Assembly (NCBI GenBank): GCA_010093515.1
Contig: MU001704.1
Coordinates: 1-51,828 of the forward strand
Direction: 5' to 3'
From: Lineolata rhizophorae
Taxonomy: Eukaryota; Ascomycota; Dothideomycetes; Lineolatales; Lineolataceae
Length of the DNA stretch: 51,828 bases
This document shows positions 35,907 through 46,963 of the stretch, in pieces. Numbering within the stretch: position 1 is the first letter of the stretch; the number at the start of each line of letters is the position of its first letter. Under the pieces are notes generated by a model. It was not told the origin of the DNA and made no database searches. It was given only the letters and a program-made list of their open reading frames with translations. The translations under genes were made by a program, and so were the position numbers.

Positions 35907-37583
35907 TCAGCCGGATCCCGATGCCTTCTTCTTGTTCTGGTTGTCCGACGGGTCGCTTTCCCGCTTCTTCTCCGACTCGCCTGATCCGTCCTCGGAAAGG
36001 TTGTCATGCTGTCCGGTTATCGTGTGCCATGCCGACTTCAGGAAACCTTCGTTCTTGTGAGCATCCTTGGTCGACGCAGAGGAGTCGGAGGATTTCCCAG
36101 CGTGCATAATCCGTGTAGCGTTCTTGTCCCCTAGCTCATCGGCCAGCATCTCCACGAGCATTCTCTGGTTGGAACTCAGATACCGTGGCATCTGAACCTT
36201 GAATTCAACCTTTAGATCGCCATTGGTACCACGGCGCGAGTTGAGCACTCGCATCCCTAAGCCCCGGAGCACGGTCTTCTCCCCGGTGCCGGTTCCTGTG
36301 GGCACCCGTACCTTTACTTCGCTGTCGAGAGTTGGAACTTTGATCTCGCCTCCCAGAATGGCGGTGGTCAGAGGTATCGTGGCTGTATAGAGGATGTCCG
36401 AACCTGATCGCTGGAATTTTGAGTCTGGCGATACCCGGATGAAGACGTACAGATCGCCCTTAGCGCTCCTCATATTCTCGGCGGCGGCGTGTCCCGTCGC
36501 TGGTGCGTCTCCTTCTCCAGACACCCGTAGCCGCATCCCGTCCTCAACGCCGCCAGGTATGTCCACCGTGATTGTCTTCCTTTCCCTCGTTGCTCCTGCC
36601 CCACCACACGCCGAGCACTCGGACCCCCGCGGGACTGATATACCAGACCCGCCGCACACGTTACAAGTACTTGCCATCTGGAAGCCGCTCTGTATGAAGT
36701 GGACACGGGTTCCCGTGCCGTCGCAGCTCTTACAAGCGCCCTTCTTTACGCCCTTCTTCATACCGCTTCCGTTGCAGGTGCGACACTGTACCATAGGAGT
36801 GATGTGAATGTCCTTTTTCGTCCCCTTCGCGGCATCCAGGAAAGAAATGTTGGCCTGAACCTCGATGTCACTTCCCATAAGAATCTCTTCTTGGAATGGA
36901 TTTGCCCGGCCGCGCCTTCCTCTTCTTCCCCCGCCCGTAAATTGGCTGAAGAGATCCTCGAAATTGAATTCTGCCCCGAAGCCGCCGGCTCCACCGAAAC
37001 CGCCAAAACCAGCGCCAAAGGGGTTACCCCCAGGGCCAGCTCCAGCACCACCCGATGGATCAAACCCGCCGCCCTGGTCAAATGCCGCGGAGCCGTATGT
37101 GTCATACGCCTCCTTCTTCTTTGGATCGGAGAGCAGCTCATAGGCACTCTGCGCCTCGGCGAACCTGTCTTTGGCTGCCGGGTCCTTGTTGGTGTCCGGG
37201 TGATACTTCTTCGCCAGACCGTAATAGGCTTTCTTGATTTCGGATGCACTTGCGCCCTTGCTCACACCGAGGACGTCATACGGATTTTTGGTGGCTTGGA
37301 ATACTGGGGATGCGTGAAAAGCCTAGCGATGTTTAGTATCTCCAACCACAAGACATGACGTCTGATTCCAACTTACCCTACGTTGCATGGCGGGCCGCTC
37401 GCTCTGCCATACATTTGCGGAAGTGTTCACCCATCGTGATCTTGTCGAGAAATTCCTCGCTTGCTCGGCGCGAGAGTTTTGGCGGAAAGGCTCGGGGCCG
37501 CACATCAACGCTCTCGAGGCTGATATCGCCCGCAAGGGTATCGAAGCGACCCGGGGGCACAGCCCGGGCAGAGCGAGACTCAT
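35907..37583 (-). CDS. MDJ1: Mitochondrial DnaJ co-chaperone (Mdj1-type)
   Basis: Type I (DnaJA-like) Hsp40 that stimulates matrix Hsp70 (Ssc1) and delivers unfolded substrates. Two exons (37583-37377 and 37322-35907) join in phase to 540 aa. Residues 1 to about 70 are an Arg/Ser/Ala presequence. The J domain ([20 protein letters not shown]) carries the essential HPD in [11 protein letters not shown] Gly/Phe-rich region follows ([13 protein letters not shown]). Then come four zinc-binding CxxCxGxG repeats ([32 protein letters not shown]) and the substrate-binding C-terminal domains ([31 protein letters not shown]). The tail of about 90 residues is charged. The ATG at 37583 is the first in frame. 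All hallmarks intact. Confidence 0.94.
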
Positions 37584-38374
37584 GCTGGAGAAGGGGCTCA
37601 AGGTCCCGGCAGGATCTGGAGAGCGGAGATTGTTACAGATGGCATGGAATGGTTGCGAGAGATGACTTTGCGCAGACCAGCGCTTTCGATGCGACGGGCG
37701 AGATTGACGAAAGAAAAGTTTCCACCCGGCATACGTAGTACCCTTGCGCGACGATGTGATTGGCTAGCGAGATGCCGAGGCGCCACGGGTCCAATTCCAC
37801 ACGCGTCTCCAAGCTTCTCGCGTGCCTGTTTATGGATAAGGAGACCTCCGCTATAGCGAGCTCTTGAAAACCTTATTCTATTCCTTTGATTCTGAACCGG
37901 GGGAGGCTGTAGGTATGCCGAGGGTGCCGTTATTCTGGAAGCTCGGACAATTGCGTCCCGTCAAGCAAGTCTACTAGATAATCTCACCCAGTTTATCTCT
38001 CGGAGTTTACGAAAGTACAGTAGGTAGGCCGCATTATATTTCTTCCAGATGCAACCAAAACCACGCAAGTCTTCCAACTATGCAAATACTGCGGCACAAT
38101 GCAACAAGGAGAAATATATCGCAACCTGCAAGACTGATTATGCAAAAAGTGCTTCGCAGAATTTCAGCAACGCAGGAGTCGCGGGTATCGGGACAGCGCA
38201 CGCCGTCCAAGCAGACTCCGGAGTACAGCTACCCTTTCTTTCCACGCATGGAGATGCCCAATGCCCTTGCGCCTGTACATGCCGGGAATGCCGCGAAGTT
38301 CACGTTGCCCGAATAACCAAATCATGACATCATGTTCTTATGTGAGTCGGTGGTGCCGTGTTCCGTGCAGGCCA
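37584..38374. other. DnaJ promoter / SAP30 3' flank
   Basis: 791 bp between tandem minus-strand genes. GC is moderate near 37600-37860. The rest, 37860-38200, is A/T-rich and probably includes the SAP30 3' UTR. The plus frame at 38049-38327 has no domain and runs antisense to it. Confidence 0.5.
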
Positions 38375-39077
38375 TTACCGAGTCTGAGGTGGTTGTGGCG
38401 GTGGAAATCGTTTACGAAAAGCCTTGTCTACAGTTCCAATCAGCTTTTCAGCGTCTTACAAGTGGCGTCGATAAAAAGGTTTCTCGAAACGCGTACCTTG
38501 AGTCCTCATTTTGTATAGAACGTCGACAATGACGTCGTTTTCGTTGACCGCAAGCCCATTGAAATTCTTTCGGACCGCCAGAGCCAGCTGGTCTTTGCTC
38601 ACGCGACGCTTCGATTTCTTGTGTGCCATCGTAGGAGAGTATCTGCCAATGCCTGGGTTGCCCATGATGACGTGTGCGAGCGGGTTGTTGAAAGCTGCGG
38701 GCGTGTCAAGTCGGTAGGCTATGCGGTACTGTTGGAGGAGAGGAAGCTCTTCGTTGGGCCACGAGATCTAGGGGCACAAAGTTTTGGATCGTTAGCACTG
38801 GTGGAGCCAAACGTGGAGTGATATATGCTCGCGTTTCTAGCCGGCTTACTCCTGTGGGTTCTTGCTGGCCGCTCTGCACACTGTGGCCGTTTGTCGTCGT
38901 AACGTCGGTCGGAGCAGGCATAACCTCTTTTAGGGAACTGCCGTTAGCTGTCGCCGCAGTACCGTTACGACGGCCCCGGCCGCCACTGGTGTTGCCAGAG
39001 CCCGAGTGTTTGTCTTTGAGAGAGGCAGAGTCCAGCTTCGAGTCGTCGTGGACAACGCGGCTCTTCGCTGGCGGCAT
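38375..39077 (-). CDS. SAP30-like Sin3 histone-deacetylase complex subunit
   Basis: Small nuclear protein with the Sin3-binding domain of SAP30, a bridge in the Rpd3/Sin3 deacetylase complex that represses transcription. Exons 39077-38850, 38767-38497 and 38427-38375 join in phase to 183 aa. The N-terminal 75 residues are disordered and basic (GGRGRRNGTAATANG). The conserved part starts at ISWPNEELPLLQQYRIAYRL. It continues RRVSKDQLALAVRKNFNGLAVNENDVIVDVLYKM, where the SKDQLALxVRKxFNGxAVNE signature is the best mark. The last exon adds DKAFRKRFPPP and the stop. An in-frame upstream ATG at 39431 would add about 118 Arg/Pro-rich residues. I treat that as 5' UTR because MPPAKSR matches the start of relatives. 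Confidence 0.85.
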
Positions 39078-40854
39078 ACTGGCGATGACCGATCCGGAAG
39101 CGATCAAAGCTCGAAGGCGCAAGTAAATCGGGGCAAAAAAAAGAGACTTCAAAAGCGCAGGCAAGCAAAAGTGGGCGAAGGCGGGCCCGGGAGCGAAGAG
39201 AGGGGCACGGAGCAGCGGCGAGAAGAATCCATGGGCCTCTGGCAGCTTCGCGGTGGCTTCTACTCTCTGGCGGTTGGGGGAAGGCTTTCGCGGTGGTGTG
39301 GACCCATGGACCCTAGGTCGAGGCCGAGGGACGTACCTACAGGAACCCTGTGCCCGGCCACGCGCGAAACCGACAAATGACGTCGCGGCAGGGCCAGCTC
39401 GCGCCAAGCCACTAGCCGTTGCGCCAGCCAAGGGTCTCTCAGCGCGGAAGTTGAACCGACCCGTTCCACCTCAACTTCACTTCATCCCTAGTACATATAT
39501 ACTTACCGGTAGGTATATACATGTGCCCGCCTTACCACGAACAACCGCACTAGTTTATTACACACGAGTTTTTGTATAGTTGTTCGGAATGAAAAAAAGA
39601 GATAAAATAAAACTGTACAGTGCTGACTATAGTAGTAGAGTTGGAGGCTCCACGTTGTTTTTCTCCCAAAAGTCAGCACACATGGCCTTCTCCAACCCCT
39701 GATTGTATTTAACTTTTTTCTTGGTTTTCTCTTCAACGAAATTCTTACACTTACACACGTACACCACTACCTCACTTACACAAGTTGCCTTGCCACCTTA
39801 CACTTGTTACACCCTTCACCCTTACCTTTCACATCAAAAGTTAGTTAGAATTCAATTGCTGCTCCTTCAAACCGAAGCGCGATGCCGTGACGACGTGACA
39901 GCGTGATTGCATAATTTACTTTTTCGTCATTACCAGATAAAACCTTCTAACCTGCTACACTATAAGTTCATCTACTCCTAGGGAAAGCAATCAGTACAAT
40001 TGACGCTGACAATGTGATAGACATCCACAATAGTAGTGCAATTAGCACAAAGCCTTCACCTTCGATCTCATTCTTTCGTATTGTTCGATCGACACAGGCG
40101 CTCGCTGCTAGTGTTGGTTTGCTTAGTCACCACGTGCTGTATACCGGGTGATAGCATCTACAAAATCTCTCTCGGATGGTGCATTGACTTTTAGTTTCAA
40201 GGCCTTCACGATAGCTAATGCTACACCGCATCCGTTCTGAAAAATACTCTCACAATAAACATGCAAGCGTGTTTATGAATAGATAGATACTACGCCATCC
40301 GCCAAAGTGCCAGCATTCCGCTGTCGCTATGAGTCCTAAAGCATACTCCTAGTCTTTAATTTCTAGACTTGTAATGACTTAGTGAGAATGCACCAAAACA
40401 GGCAAGCAAGCGAATATGGAAATGCCCGCGCCAATGCAATGAGTATTTCAAGCCAAACCGAAATATACGCTGCGACGGGGGAAGCTACTGAGCTCACACC
40501 CCACGAGTTCCTACGATATGACGTGGTTTATGTAGGTAGACATCTAGGCACGTCAGGTACCTAGTTTGACTTTGGCGCTGCCTGGCGCAGGCGCGGCCCG
40601 TGCTTGCCCCTTATTGTTGGCCGCGCTTAAAATGGTTGATCGACTGCGACTGCCATTTCTGACTTCTGTTACCTACCCAGAAAATGTGAATAGGTGCCAC
40701 GCGGCAGAGGCGCGCTGCCGCTTATATTTTACCGCCCGCCCACCCCACACACATTCTTCTTCCAACTTTCTCACAACCCGATTTCTACCTCAGCTTTCGA
40801 ATCGACCCACCAACCCACTTATTTGTAATCGTTTCAATCACAAAGGCCATCACA
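39078..40854. other. Divergent intergenic region, SAP30 / DUF6697-like gene
   Basis: 1.78 kb. Near SAP30 it is GC-rich. A 22-bp near-palindrome centred on ACCGGT lies at about 39497-39518. The segment 39740-39840 is almost without G (TTACAC-rich). From 39900 to 40560 it is A/T-rich and gene-free. A TATA-like CTTATATTTTA at about 40720 and a pyrimidine-rich leader precede the ATG at 40855. Confidence 0.55.
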
Positions 40855-42927
40855 ATGCTTTCTACTTCCACGCATTCTGGCGACTCCGGCTATATAACCG
40901 GTAGCCCGCCTCCCTCATCTCTCGCTACCGACGCGGTCCTCGCAGCCTTGGAGGCCAAGCTGGCGACCGCAGAGCAGCGCAGGGAGGCCTTTGAAGCGCT
41001 CGCCGCGGAGAAGCTGTCGACTATGGACGTCGAGGTCGACGAACTTCGGAACGAACTCAAAGTTCTGAAGTCCAAACGCGCCGCCCAGGGGGGCACGCGG
41101 TCAATTTTCGCCGACCGCAAGTGCATGTCGGCCATTTCTGGCCTCATGGCGTCGAAACACGCTTATATTTCGGCGCCATCGAAGCCGATTGAGGGGAAGG
41201 CGCTCGCTCCGCCATCTCCCACCAAAGGCAGCACTTCGCCGGGTTTCTCCGCGGCGGGCTCCAAAGCCCGCACTGCCGCCGCGGGCAAACAGCTCGCATC
41301 GAACGATTCCGCCTTTGTGACAGCAGCAGGACGTGCGCCTCATCCGACGAACGGCCACGATAAAATTGCGCCCCACAAGCGGATTCTTGCCCAGGCCAAC
41401 ACTTCCGCATTTTCAGCTGCAGCGAAGCCTTTACTTCCCTCAAAGGCCGGCTATGATAAACTCGCTCCCCACCAACGGATCCTCGCCCAGGCCAGCGCTT
41501 CTGCTTCTGTAGCTAATACCGAACATGCACCTCACATGACCGGTAGCCACGACAAACTTGCGCCTCATAAACGGATCCTTGCCCGGGCCAACGCGAATGG
41601 GTTAGCCAGGTCGGACGGATCGAAAAAGTTGGCCATTGAGAAGCCTTCCACCGAGGAGGTCAAGAGCAACATGTCGGCGTCGAGCGGTACGGAATCTTCG
41701 GCCACGAAGAAACAAGATTCGATCAAACTTGAAAACAACCCCACCACTGTGACAGGCTCGGCATGCAAGCCGAATCAAATGGATCCCTCCCCAGTCAAAA
41801 TCCAAAACCGGTTGTCAGCTAAGCCTGGCCAACCCAAACAGCACGAAATGATCCAATCGAAGGCCGCGACAAACGACAAGCTCGACTTTTTCCGCACCAA
41901 TCCCGTCAACTCTAGAAAGGCTGACGCCTTTGTGACGTCTGAAGACATGAAGGCTCGCCTTCGCTCTCGGTTCAACGCATCAAAGGAAATGCAAGACGGC
42001 ATGAAGGATACTGGAATTGAAACATTTGACACTCTTCCAGTAGATAAGTGGCAGCCATTGGCTGTCCGTCGCCTACCGCGCCCTCCGATGTCGCAGCTGA
42101 AAAATATTCCGCTTCCATTTGAGACAAAGACATTCAGCCTAGATTTCCTCCAATACTTCTTCGGCGGGTTCCAGCACACGCCGGGAATGTACTATATTCC
42201 CAAGAAGGAGGGTCATTCCATTTTGCCTTCCCGCTCTTATTACCTAATGGATAGCATCCATGAACCCTATCTTCCAAAGGGTCCTGGAGAGCATGGCGCC
42301 AAGCTGACGGCCTTTTTCAATGATAACGCCACAGACTTTTTTGAAGACGGCGACCGTTCTCCCTACGAAGGGGTACCCCTGTTTATCTGCGGATCTCCAT
42401 ACATGAAAGCTCAGAAGAATAGCGAACGCATTCAGTACATCTATTGCGGACACTACACCCAGAATCGGTGGTCAGACAAGCTCGACTACGACAGGATGAT
42501 GGAACAGGTGCCGAACGAAGTTAGGGAGTACCACGCTGAAGAACTTTGCAAGCTTGGCCGTCCTGGTTGGGTTACTTATAGGCTGACGGAGCATTTCTGG
42601 CCCAAGCCCCAGTACGACGGACTGCTCCCATTGAGCATTGATTTGGACACGGATAAAGACCGCCAGGACTTTTTGCACGATGTCGGCTCATACATCTGCG
42701 AACTTCATCATTGGCAGAAGGGTTTGGAAGCCAAAGCGGTCCGCCTGAAGAAGAAATCGATCATGAAAGCTTTCGAGGCACCGGACGCTGGAAACCCCAA
42801 GGGATTGCGTCTATGGTGGGAGTACCTGAAGTGTGACGGTTGGGAGTCCACATTTTATAACCTATTAGTGAAAGTACAAGAGCGGTTCTATGCTAAAGGC
42901 CTGAACAAGAGGTACGACGACGAGTAG
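40855..42927 (+). CDS. DUF6697-like protein with three 32-residue repeats
   Basis: Intronless, 690 aa, function unknown. Residues 25-75 form a heptad-like coiled coil (LEAKLATAEQRREAFEALAA). After a Ser/Ala-rich linker come three tandem repeats beginning at Asp169, Asp201 and Asp233, exactly 32 residues apart: DKIAPHKRILAQA, DKLAPHQRILAQA and DKLAPHKRILARA. A basic Ser/Lys-rich linker follows to about residue 400. The C-terminal globular domain (about 410-675) reads PGMYYIPKKEG, IYCGHYTQNRWSDKLDYDRM and GWVTYRLTEHFWPKPQYDG, which I match from memory to the fungal DUF6697 domain. Trp, Tyr and Phe are abundant there. There are no signal peptide or membrane segments, so it is probably cytosolic or nuclear. 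The start ATG follows a CT-rich leader. Gene reality is high, function open. Confidence 0.82.
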   Translation: MLSTSTHSGDSGYITGSPPPSSLATDAVLAALEAKLATAEQRREAFEALAAEKLSTMDVEVDELRNELKVLKSKRAAQGGTRSIFADRKCMSAISGLMASKHAYISAPSKPIEGKALAPPSPTKGSTSPGFSAAGSKARTAAAGKQLASNDSAFVTAAGRAPHPTNGHDKIAPHKRILAQANTSAFSAAAKPLLPSKAGYDKLAPHQRILAQASASASVANTEHAPHMTGSHDKLAPHKRILARANANGLARSDGSKKLAIEKPSTEEVKSNMSASSGTESSATKKQDSIKLENNPTTVTGSACKPNQMDPSPVKIQNRLSAKPGQPKQHEMIQSKAATNDKLDFFRTNPVNSRKADAFVTSEDMKARLRSRFNASKEMQDGMKDTGIETFDTLPVDKWQPLAVRRLPRPPMSQLKNIPLPFETKTFSLDFLQYFFGGFQHTPGMYYIPKKEGHSILPSRSYYLMDSIHEPYLPKGPGEHGAKLTAFFNDNATDFFEDGDRSPYEGVPLFICGSPYMKAQKNSERIQYIYCGHYTQNRWSDKLDYDRMMEQVPNEVREYHAEELCKLGRPGWVTYRLTEHFWPKPQYDGLLPLSIDLDTDKDRQDFLHDVGSYICELHHWQKGLEAKAVRLKKKSIMKAFEAPDAGNPKGLRLWWEYLKCDGWESTFYNLLVKVQERFYAKGLNKRYDDE

Positions 42928-43991
42928 GTGCGGTCGAAGCCTAGCTCTACGTTATTATGGGGGGTGAGTTTGCGATTGTGGGAAGTCTGAAAAGAACGGA
43001 AAGCCGATGTTGAGACATGATTTCGAATCTCGGAACAGTACTGGAAATTTGAATACGGGAGCCACTGCTAAAAGAAGTCCATGTAGGAAGCTGCTGAAGA
43101 CATTCAAGGAAGAGTGGAAGGAGAAATAAAATCCGCAAAGGACCATGTTGGGCCGGTCACCCAGAGAGGACCAGACAAGGATGGTACACATGAGAGAGGT
43201 CATTACGAGTCTCGGTTTCTGATTTTGAGTTTTGATTTTGAGTTCTGTGTTTTCGGGTTTCGGAAAGGGTCTAGGTATTGCGACCAACCGCTCGGTCCAA
43301 GCAGAGATAAAGGCAAAGAAAGAATAAAAAGAGTTAAAAGCACACCCAAAAAAAAGGAAAAAAAGAAAAAGAAAGGAGACACGTAACAAAGTGCAAAGCG
43401 GAACAAAAAGATCATGGAAAGCTAAGCTCCCAAAGTACAAAGTGTAACCGTTCTAAACATAGACTGCTGTGACTGTGATGATCTGACGTTCCCCAGCTTG
43501 CAATCTACATCCGCCACGGCAACGATGGGGATGCTAGCGCTCGCGACCGGCCCCGATTGGACGGAGCTTCCGTGCCGCCCCACGGTCAACAACGCGCCCG
43601 GTTGAAATCAACGCCCTGCAAGGCGCGATGCAAGAGACACATTTAAATGGCAGATGTGATCAATATCTAGCCGCGTTCGAGGCCATTCAACGACCTCGAT
43701 CCACGTGTTTTGTATAGGACGAGCAAGCAGCGTGGGCGGCCGTGGTGCCCGGCGTTCCCCAATGTAAACAAACCACGCAGCCCGGACCGGCGGTTGGGGC
43801 CTACCAAGCAAACACAGCTGTTTGCCCCACCCGCTCGCTCGCCAGCCAGCTTGCCTCCCCCATTTCACCTCTAGGCAGCACATGCCGCCGTCCTTGCCCG
43901 GGCCCGACCGCTGTCTTCACTCACCCTCTGCAATACCCCGTGCCCGCTTAACGCAAGTGGGAAAAAAAAAAGAAAACCAGCGCACATCCGG
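42928..43991. other. Intergenic region with purine-rich tract
   Basis: About 1.06 kb between tandem plus-strand genes. It contains an A/G tract at 43346-43379 (runs of A broken by G). The GC-rich part from 43490 to 43960 carries the promoter of the next gene, ending in an A-run before the ATG at 43992. Confidence 0.5.
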
Positions 43992-45581
43992 ATGGCGTCC
44001 GCCATGGCATCGTCGTCCGACAGCCCAGGCTCCGTCTTCCCGCAGCTGCCCCCATCGTCCAAGTTCTTCCAGCCGCCGGCGACCCCGACGACGGCCACTG
44101 CGGCCTCAACGTCAAGCTACAGCGTCGCTTCATCTTCCGCCGCTTCCGACCGGTACGACTTTTCCGTGTCCGGCAGCACCATCTTCAGGCCCAACTCGAG
44201 CCGCAAGCGCCCGCGTGACCCGGCTCAGAATACCGAGGGCTTCTACTTCACGCCCACATACGCCGCCACCGCCCCGGTCGACGCAGCGACCTGGTCCGCG
44301 TCGGCGGCGTCGGCCTTCGGCAACAGCATCGCGCGCTCCGTCGACGCGGCAAGCCCGCAGCCCTTCGTCAGCACACGGTACGCGCTCGCGGGCGGCCTGG
44401 ACACGCCGCGGCTCGCGGCCATCGACGCCTACGAGCGCGATCAGGACGCCGGAATCGAGGAGCTGGAGTTCCGGCGGCGCTGGGGCGGCACTGATCGCGA
44501 CAGCGCAGCCCGCGACGACGACTTCGACTGCAGGCCCGACGCCCTAGATCGGCCGGTCGAGATCGCGATGGCGCCGGGAAATGGGAGGATGGCGCTGCCG
44601 GCGCCGCGGCCCATCAGGCACCACCACCAGGCGAGTGCTCAACGACTCTCGAGGATCTATCCCGTCGCGAGAAATGGAGGCAGGTATGGCGAGAGCAACG
44701 GATGGGGGAGGCTCGTGTTCTCCTTCGCGGGCAAGGTGTGGGAATTTTGCAGAAACGGCGCGTTCAAGGGATTCTATGCCGGAGGTGGAAAAGGGTACGA
44801 GGTCAGGCCTTCTCTACCGCCGTCGGCTTCTGCTCCTGAGCAAGCGGCTGCCGGGCAGACGATCATGCCTGTCCAGTCGCGCTCGAGTGTGTGGGAGGAT
44901 GTCACCGACGAAGCGTGGGAACAGCAGCCGGGCGAGGCGAACGACGGCGAGGAGCGGTCGTCGACGCCTGTTCCGGGGCAGGACGTCGAAGACCACTTCG
45001 AGGCGAGGGCAGAGCGCCAGCGGCAGCAAGAGACGCCGCCGCGGCCGACGAAGAGGCTTCACACGGACAACGGCGCGAGCTGGGTCATGGTGTCGCGGGA
45101 TACGGAGCGCGAGTCTCGGCAGTCAAGTCCGCGCCTCTCGGCTCGGAAAACTCCCGCCCTGGGCTCAATGTCCAATCATCGGACTCATCTGCCGCGGCCA
45201 GTGACTTCGAGAGCGTCATCGAGGCGGTCCATCATCCCCGTCCCGAGGAGACAGTCCGCTGTCAACGGCATGGGCTCGCCCGTCGTCCATCAGGCTGCGA
45301 AGCCGCCATCCTACGCCACGCCACGCTCGCCGGTCCTGTCTCCCGGGGGCAAAGGAACGCCTATGTCGGCGGAAGCGCAACGCTATGCGGCGAAACTCAA
45401 GAAGGAGGAGCGCGAGGCGGACGAGAGCATTCGGAGGCTGAACCAACAACTGAAGGCTATGATAAAGGAAGGACGCGAGGCCCTGGGCACGAAGATTGAA
45501 ATTGAAGGCCCACTGGACGACGACATGGATGAAGGCTTCTTGGATGGGTGCTTCGCACCGCGCGCCACGCAGCGGTGGTGA
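43992..45581 (+). CDS. Uncharacterised Ser-rich protein with C-terminal coiled coil
   Basis: Single open frame of 529 aa starting at the first ATG. It opens with a low-complexity Ser/Thr/Ala region. Next come a possible nuclear signal (SSRKRPRDP), an aromatic segment (TEGFYFTPTYAA) and ordered-looking stretches (RYALAGGLDTPRLAAIDAYE, GWGRLVFSFAGKVWEFCRNG, AFKGFYAGGGKGYEV). A basic/Ser region leads into a charged coiled coil near 460-500 (RYAAKLKKEEREADESIRRL), then an acidic end (GPLDDDMDEGFLDGCF). I recall similar unstudied proteins in Sordariomycetes but cannot name a function. The uninterrupted frame and the conserved-looking blocks support a real gene. Introns could still be missed in the disordered parts. 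Confidence 0.72.
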   Translation: MASAMASSSDSPGSVFPQLPPSSKFFQPPATPTTATAASTSSYSVASSSAASDRYDFSVSGSTIFRPNSSRKRPRDPAQNTEGFYFTPTYAATAPVDAATWSASAASAFGNSIARSVDAASPQPFVSTRYALAGGLDTPRLAAIDAYERDQDAGIEELEFRRRWGGTDRDSAARDDDFDCRPDALDRPVEIAMAPGNGRMALPAPRPIRHHHQASAQRLSRIYPVARNGGRYGESNGWGRLVFSFAGKVWEFCRNGAFKGFYAGGGKGYEVRPSLPPSASAPEQAAAGQTIMPVQSRSSVWEDVTDEAWEQQPGEANDGEERSSTPVPGQDVEDHFEARAERQRQQETPPRPTKRLHTDNGASWVMVSRDTERESRQSSPRLSARKTPALGSMSNHRTHLPRPVTSRASSRRSIIPVPRRQSAVNGMGSPVVHQAAKPPSYATPRSPVLSPGGKGTPMSAEAQRYAAKLKKEEREADESIRRLNQQLKAMIKEGREALGTKIEIEGPLDDDMDEGFLDGCFAPRATQRW

Positions 45582-46943
45582 TGGAGGATTTCGGCAAGGA
45601 GTTACAATCGAGCATTATCTAGGCTCGAGGCGTTTAGGCGGAGTTTGGCTGATTGGGCTGCTTCTTTGACGGCGGATCCATACCCTTGAAGGGTTTAGGT
45701 CCCTGCGTACCCTCACTTCCTCGTACTAGTGTGGACTCTGGGAACTCGCATGCTTCGGCACGCGGTCGCCACTACCACTACCACTACCACTCTAGACACC
45801 ACTTCACTTTTCGACTGCTTTCAATTCTGCATGTAGGATTATTTATGCTCTAGTAATGACGAGGATAGCCAGACCGGGGACGGCACTGACACCGTTCTCG
45901 GGCAACCTGGCGCGTTCGCCCACAACGGGTAGCCGGTGCAGAAACCACTTCGATGACTCTTGACCAGACCCCGGTACAGGGTTGTTAATCCGCAGTGCTC
46001 TCGCGAATGTTCTGGACCGGTTCTAAATTAGAACGACCCCATCCGCCGGTTCGGATGTCGACTAACGGATCCCGCGTCGCGGTACGTATTTCGGCGGGGA
46101 AGTGCGTGGAATTATGCAGCTATTGTGCGCGCTTGCCCTTCCACAGAGGCACACGGCTAGCTGTTGGCCGAGGCCCACAGGTAAGCGGCTTCCCCACTTG
46201 GCAGGCACAAACGTGCGGAAAAGGCGCTTCGGGCACGGCTCGCTGTGGCTGGGCTGGTTGAGCGCTGCCGAGTCTTACAATGCCGTGGGCGTCACAAGAA
46301 CGTGGTGTGAAGTCGCTTGCTGCGCTGAAATTGTATTTCTCCATAAAAAGCGGAGACGGCCTATCGGGACTGAGCTGGCTAGCGTCTGCACCTCCGCCTA
46401 CGTAGCAGATTAGCACGATCTGAACAGCACCCGCCAAGCACGAAAGGAAACACTGGGTGCTGGAGTGGCAGACTACAGCTAGCACGCCCGGCTGGCCGGA
46501 TTTCGCCTCTTCTTCGGCCGCCGGCGAGCATCGGAACAGTCCACGGACGGGAAACCCAAGAGCTGGATCCGGGCTCGGCGCTGGGCATCTGCGCCTGTGG
46601 CGCAGCAGGCCCGGGGTGGGCCACCACACAATCGCCGCTGGCACCACCACATTCTTGTCGTGCGGCGCCATAGGCAGCCAAAGAGCGGCGGCGATGGACA
46701 GACTCGCAGGCCTTATCGGCGACGGCCAGCTGCGACTCCGGTGTGGCCGCGACGCGTGTGGTCCTGGGGGGGCGGGTCGCGTGTCGACTGACTGACTGCG
46801 ACTGACTGGGCGAAGCCTCGGCGCCGGCCAAGAACAGCGTCCCAAGCCAACCGCTCGGCGTGGGGCCTCAGCCGCCCCCGCTACGTGCTTGCTGCCCCGC
46901 CGCCCACTACGTACAGTAGTACGCACACTACCACTAGACAGGC

Positions 46944-46963
46944 ACGTACTACGTATGTAGTAG
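46944..46963. repeat. TACGTA near-palindrome, copy 1
   Basis: ACGTACTACGTATGTAGTAG. The two arms around TACGTA are almost complementary (ACTACGTA against TATGTAGT). It lies about 610 bp before the start codon at 47568. A bZIP-type site is one possible reading. Confidence 0.55.

Noticed and set aside
39078-39431. N-terminal extension of the SAP30-like protein
   Set aside because: The in-frame stretch is Arg/Pro/Ala-rich and unlike a conserved N-terminus. MPPAKSR at 39077 fits better as the start.
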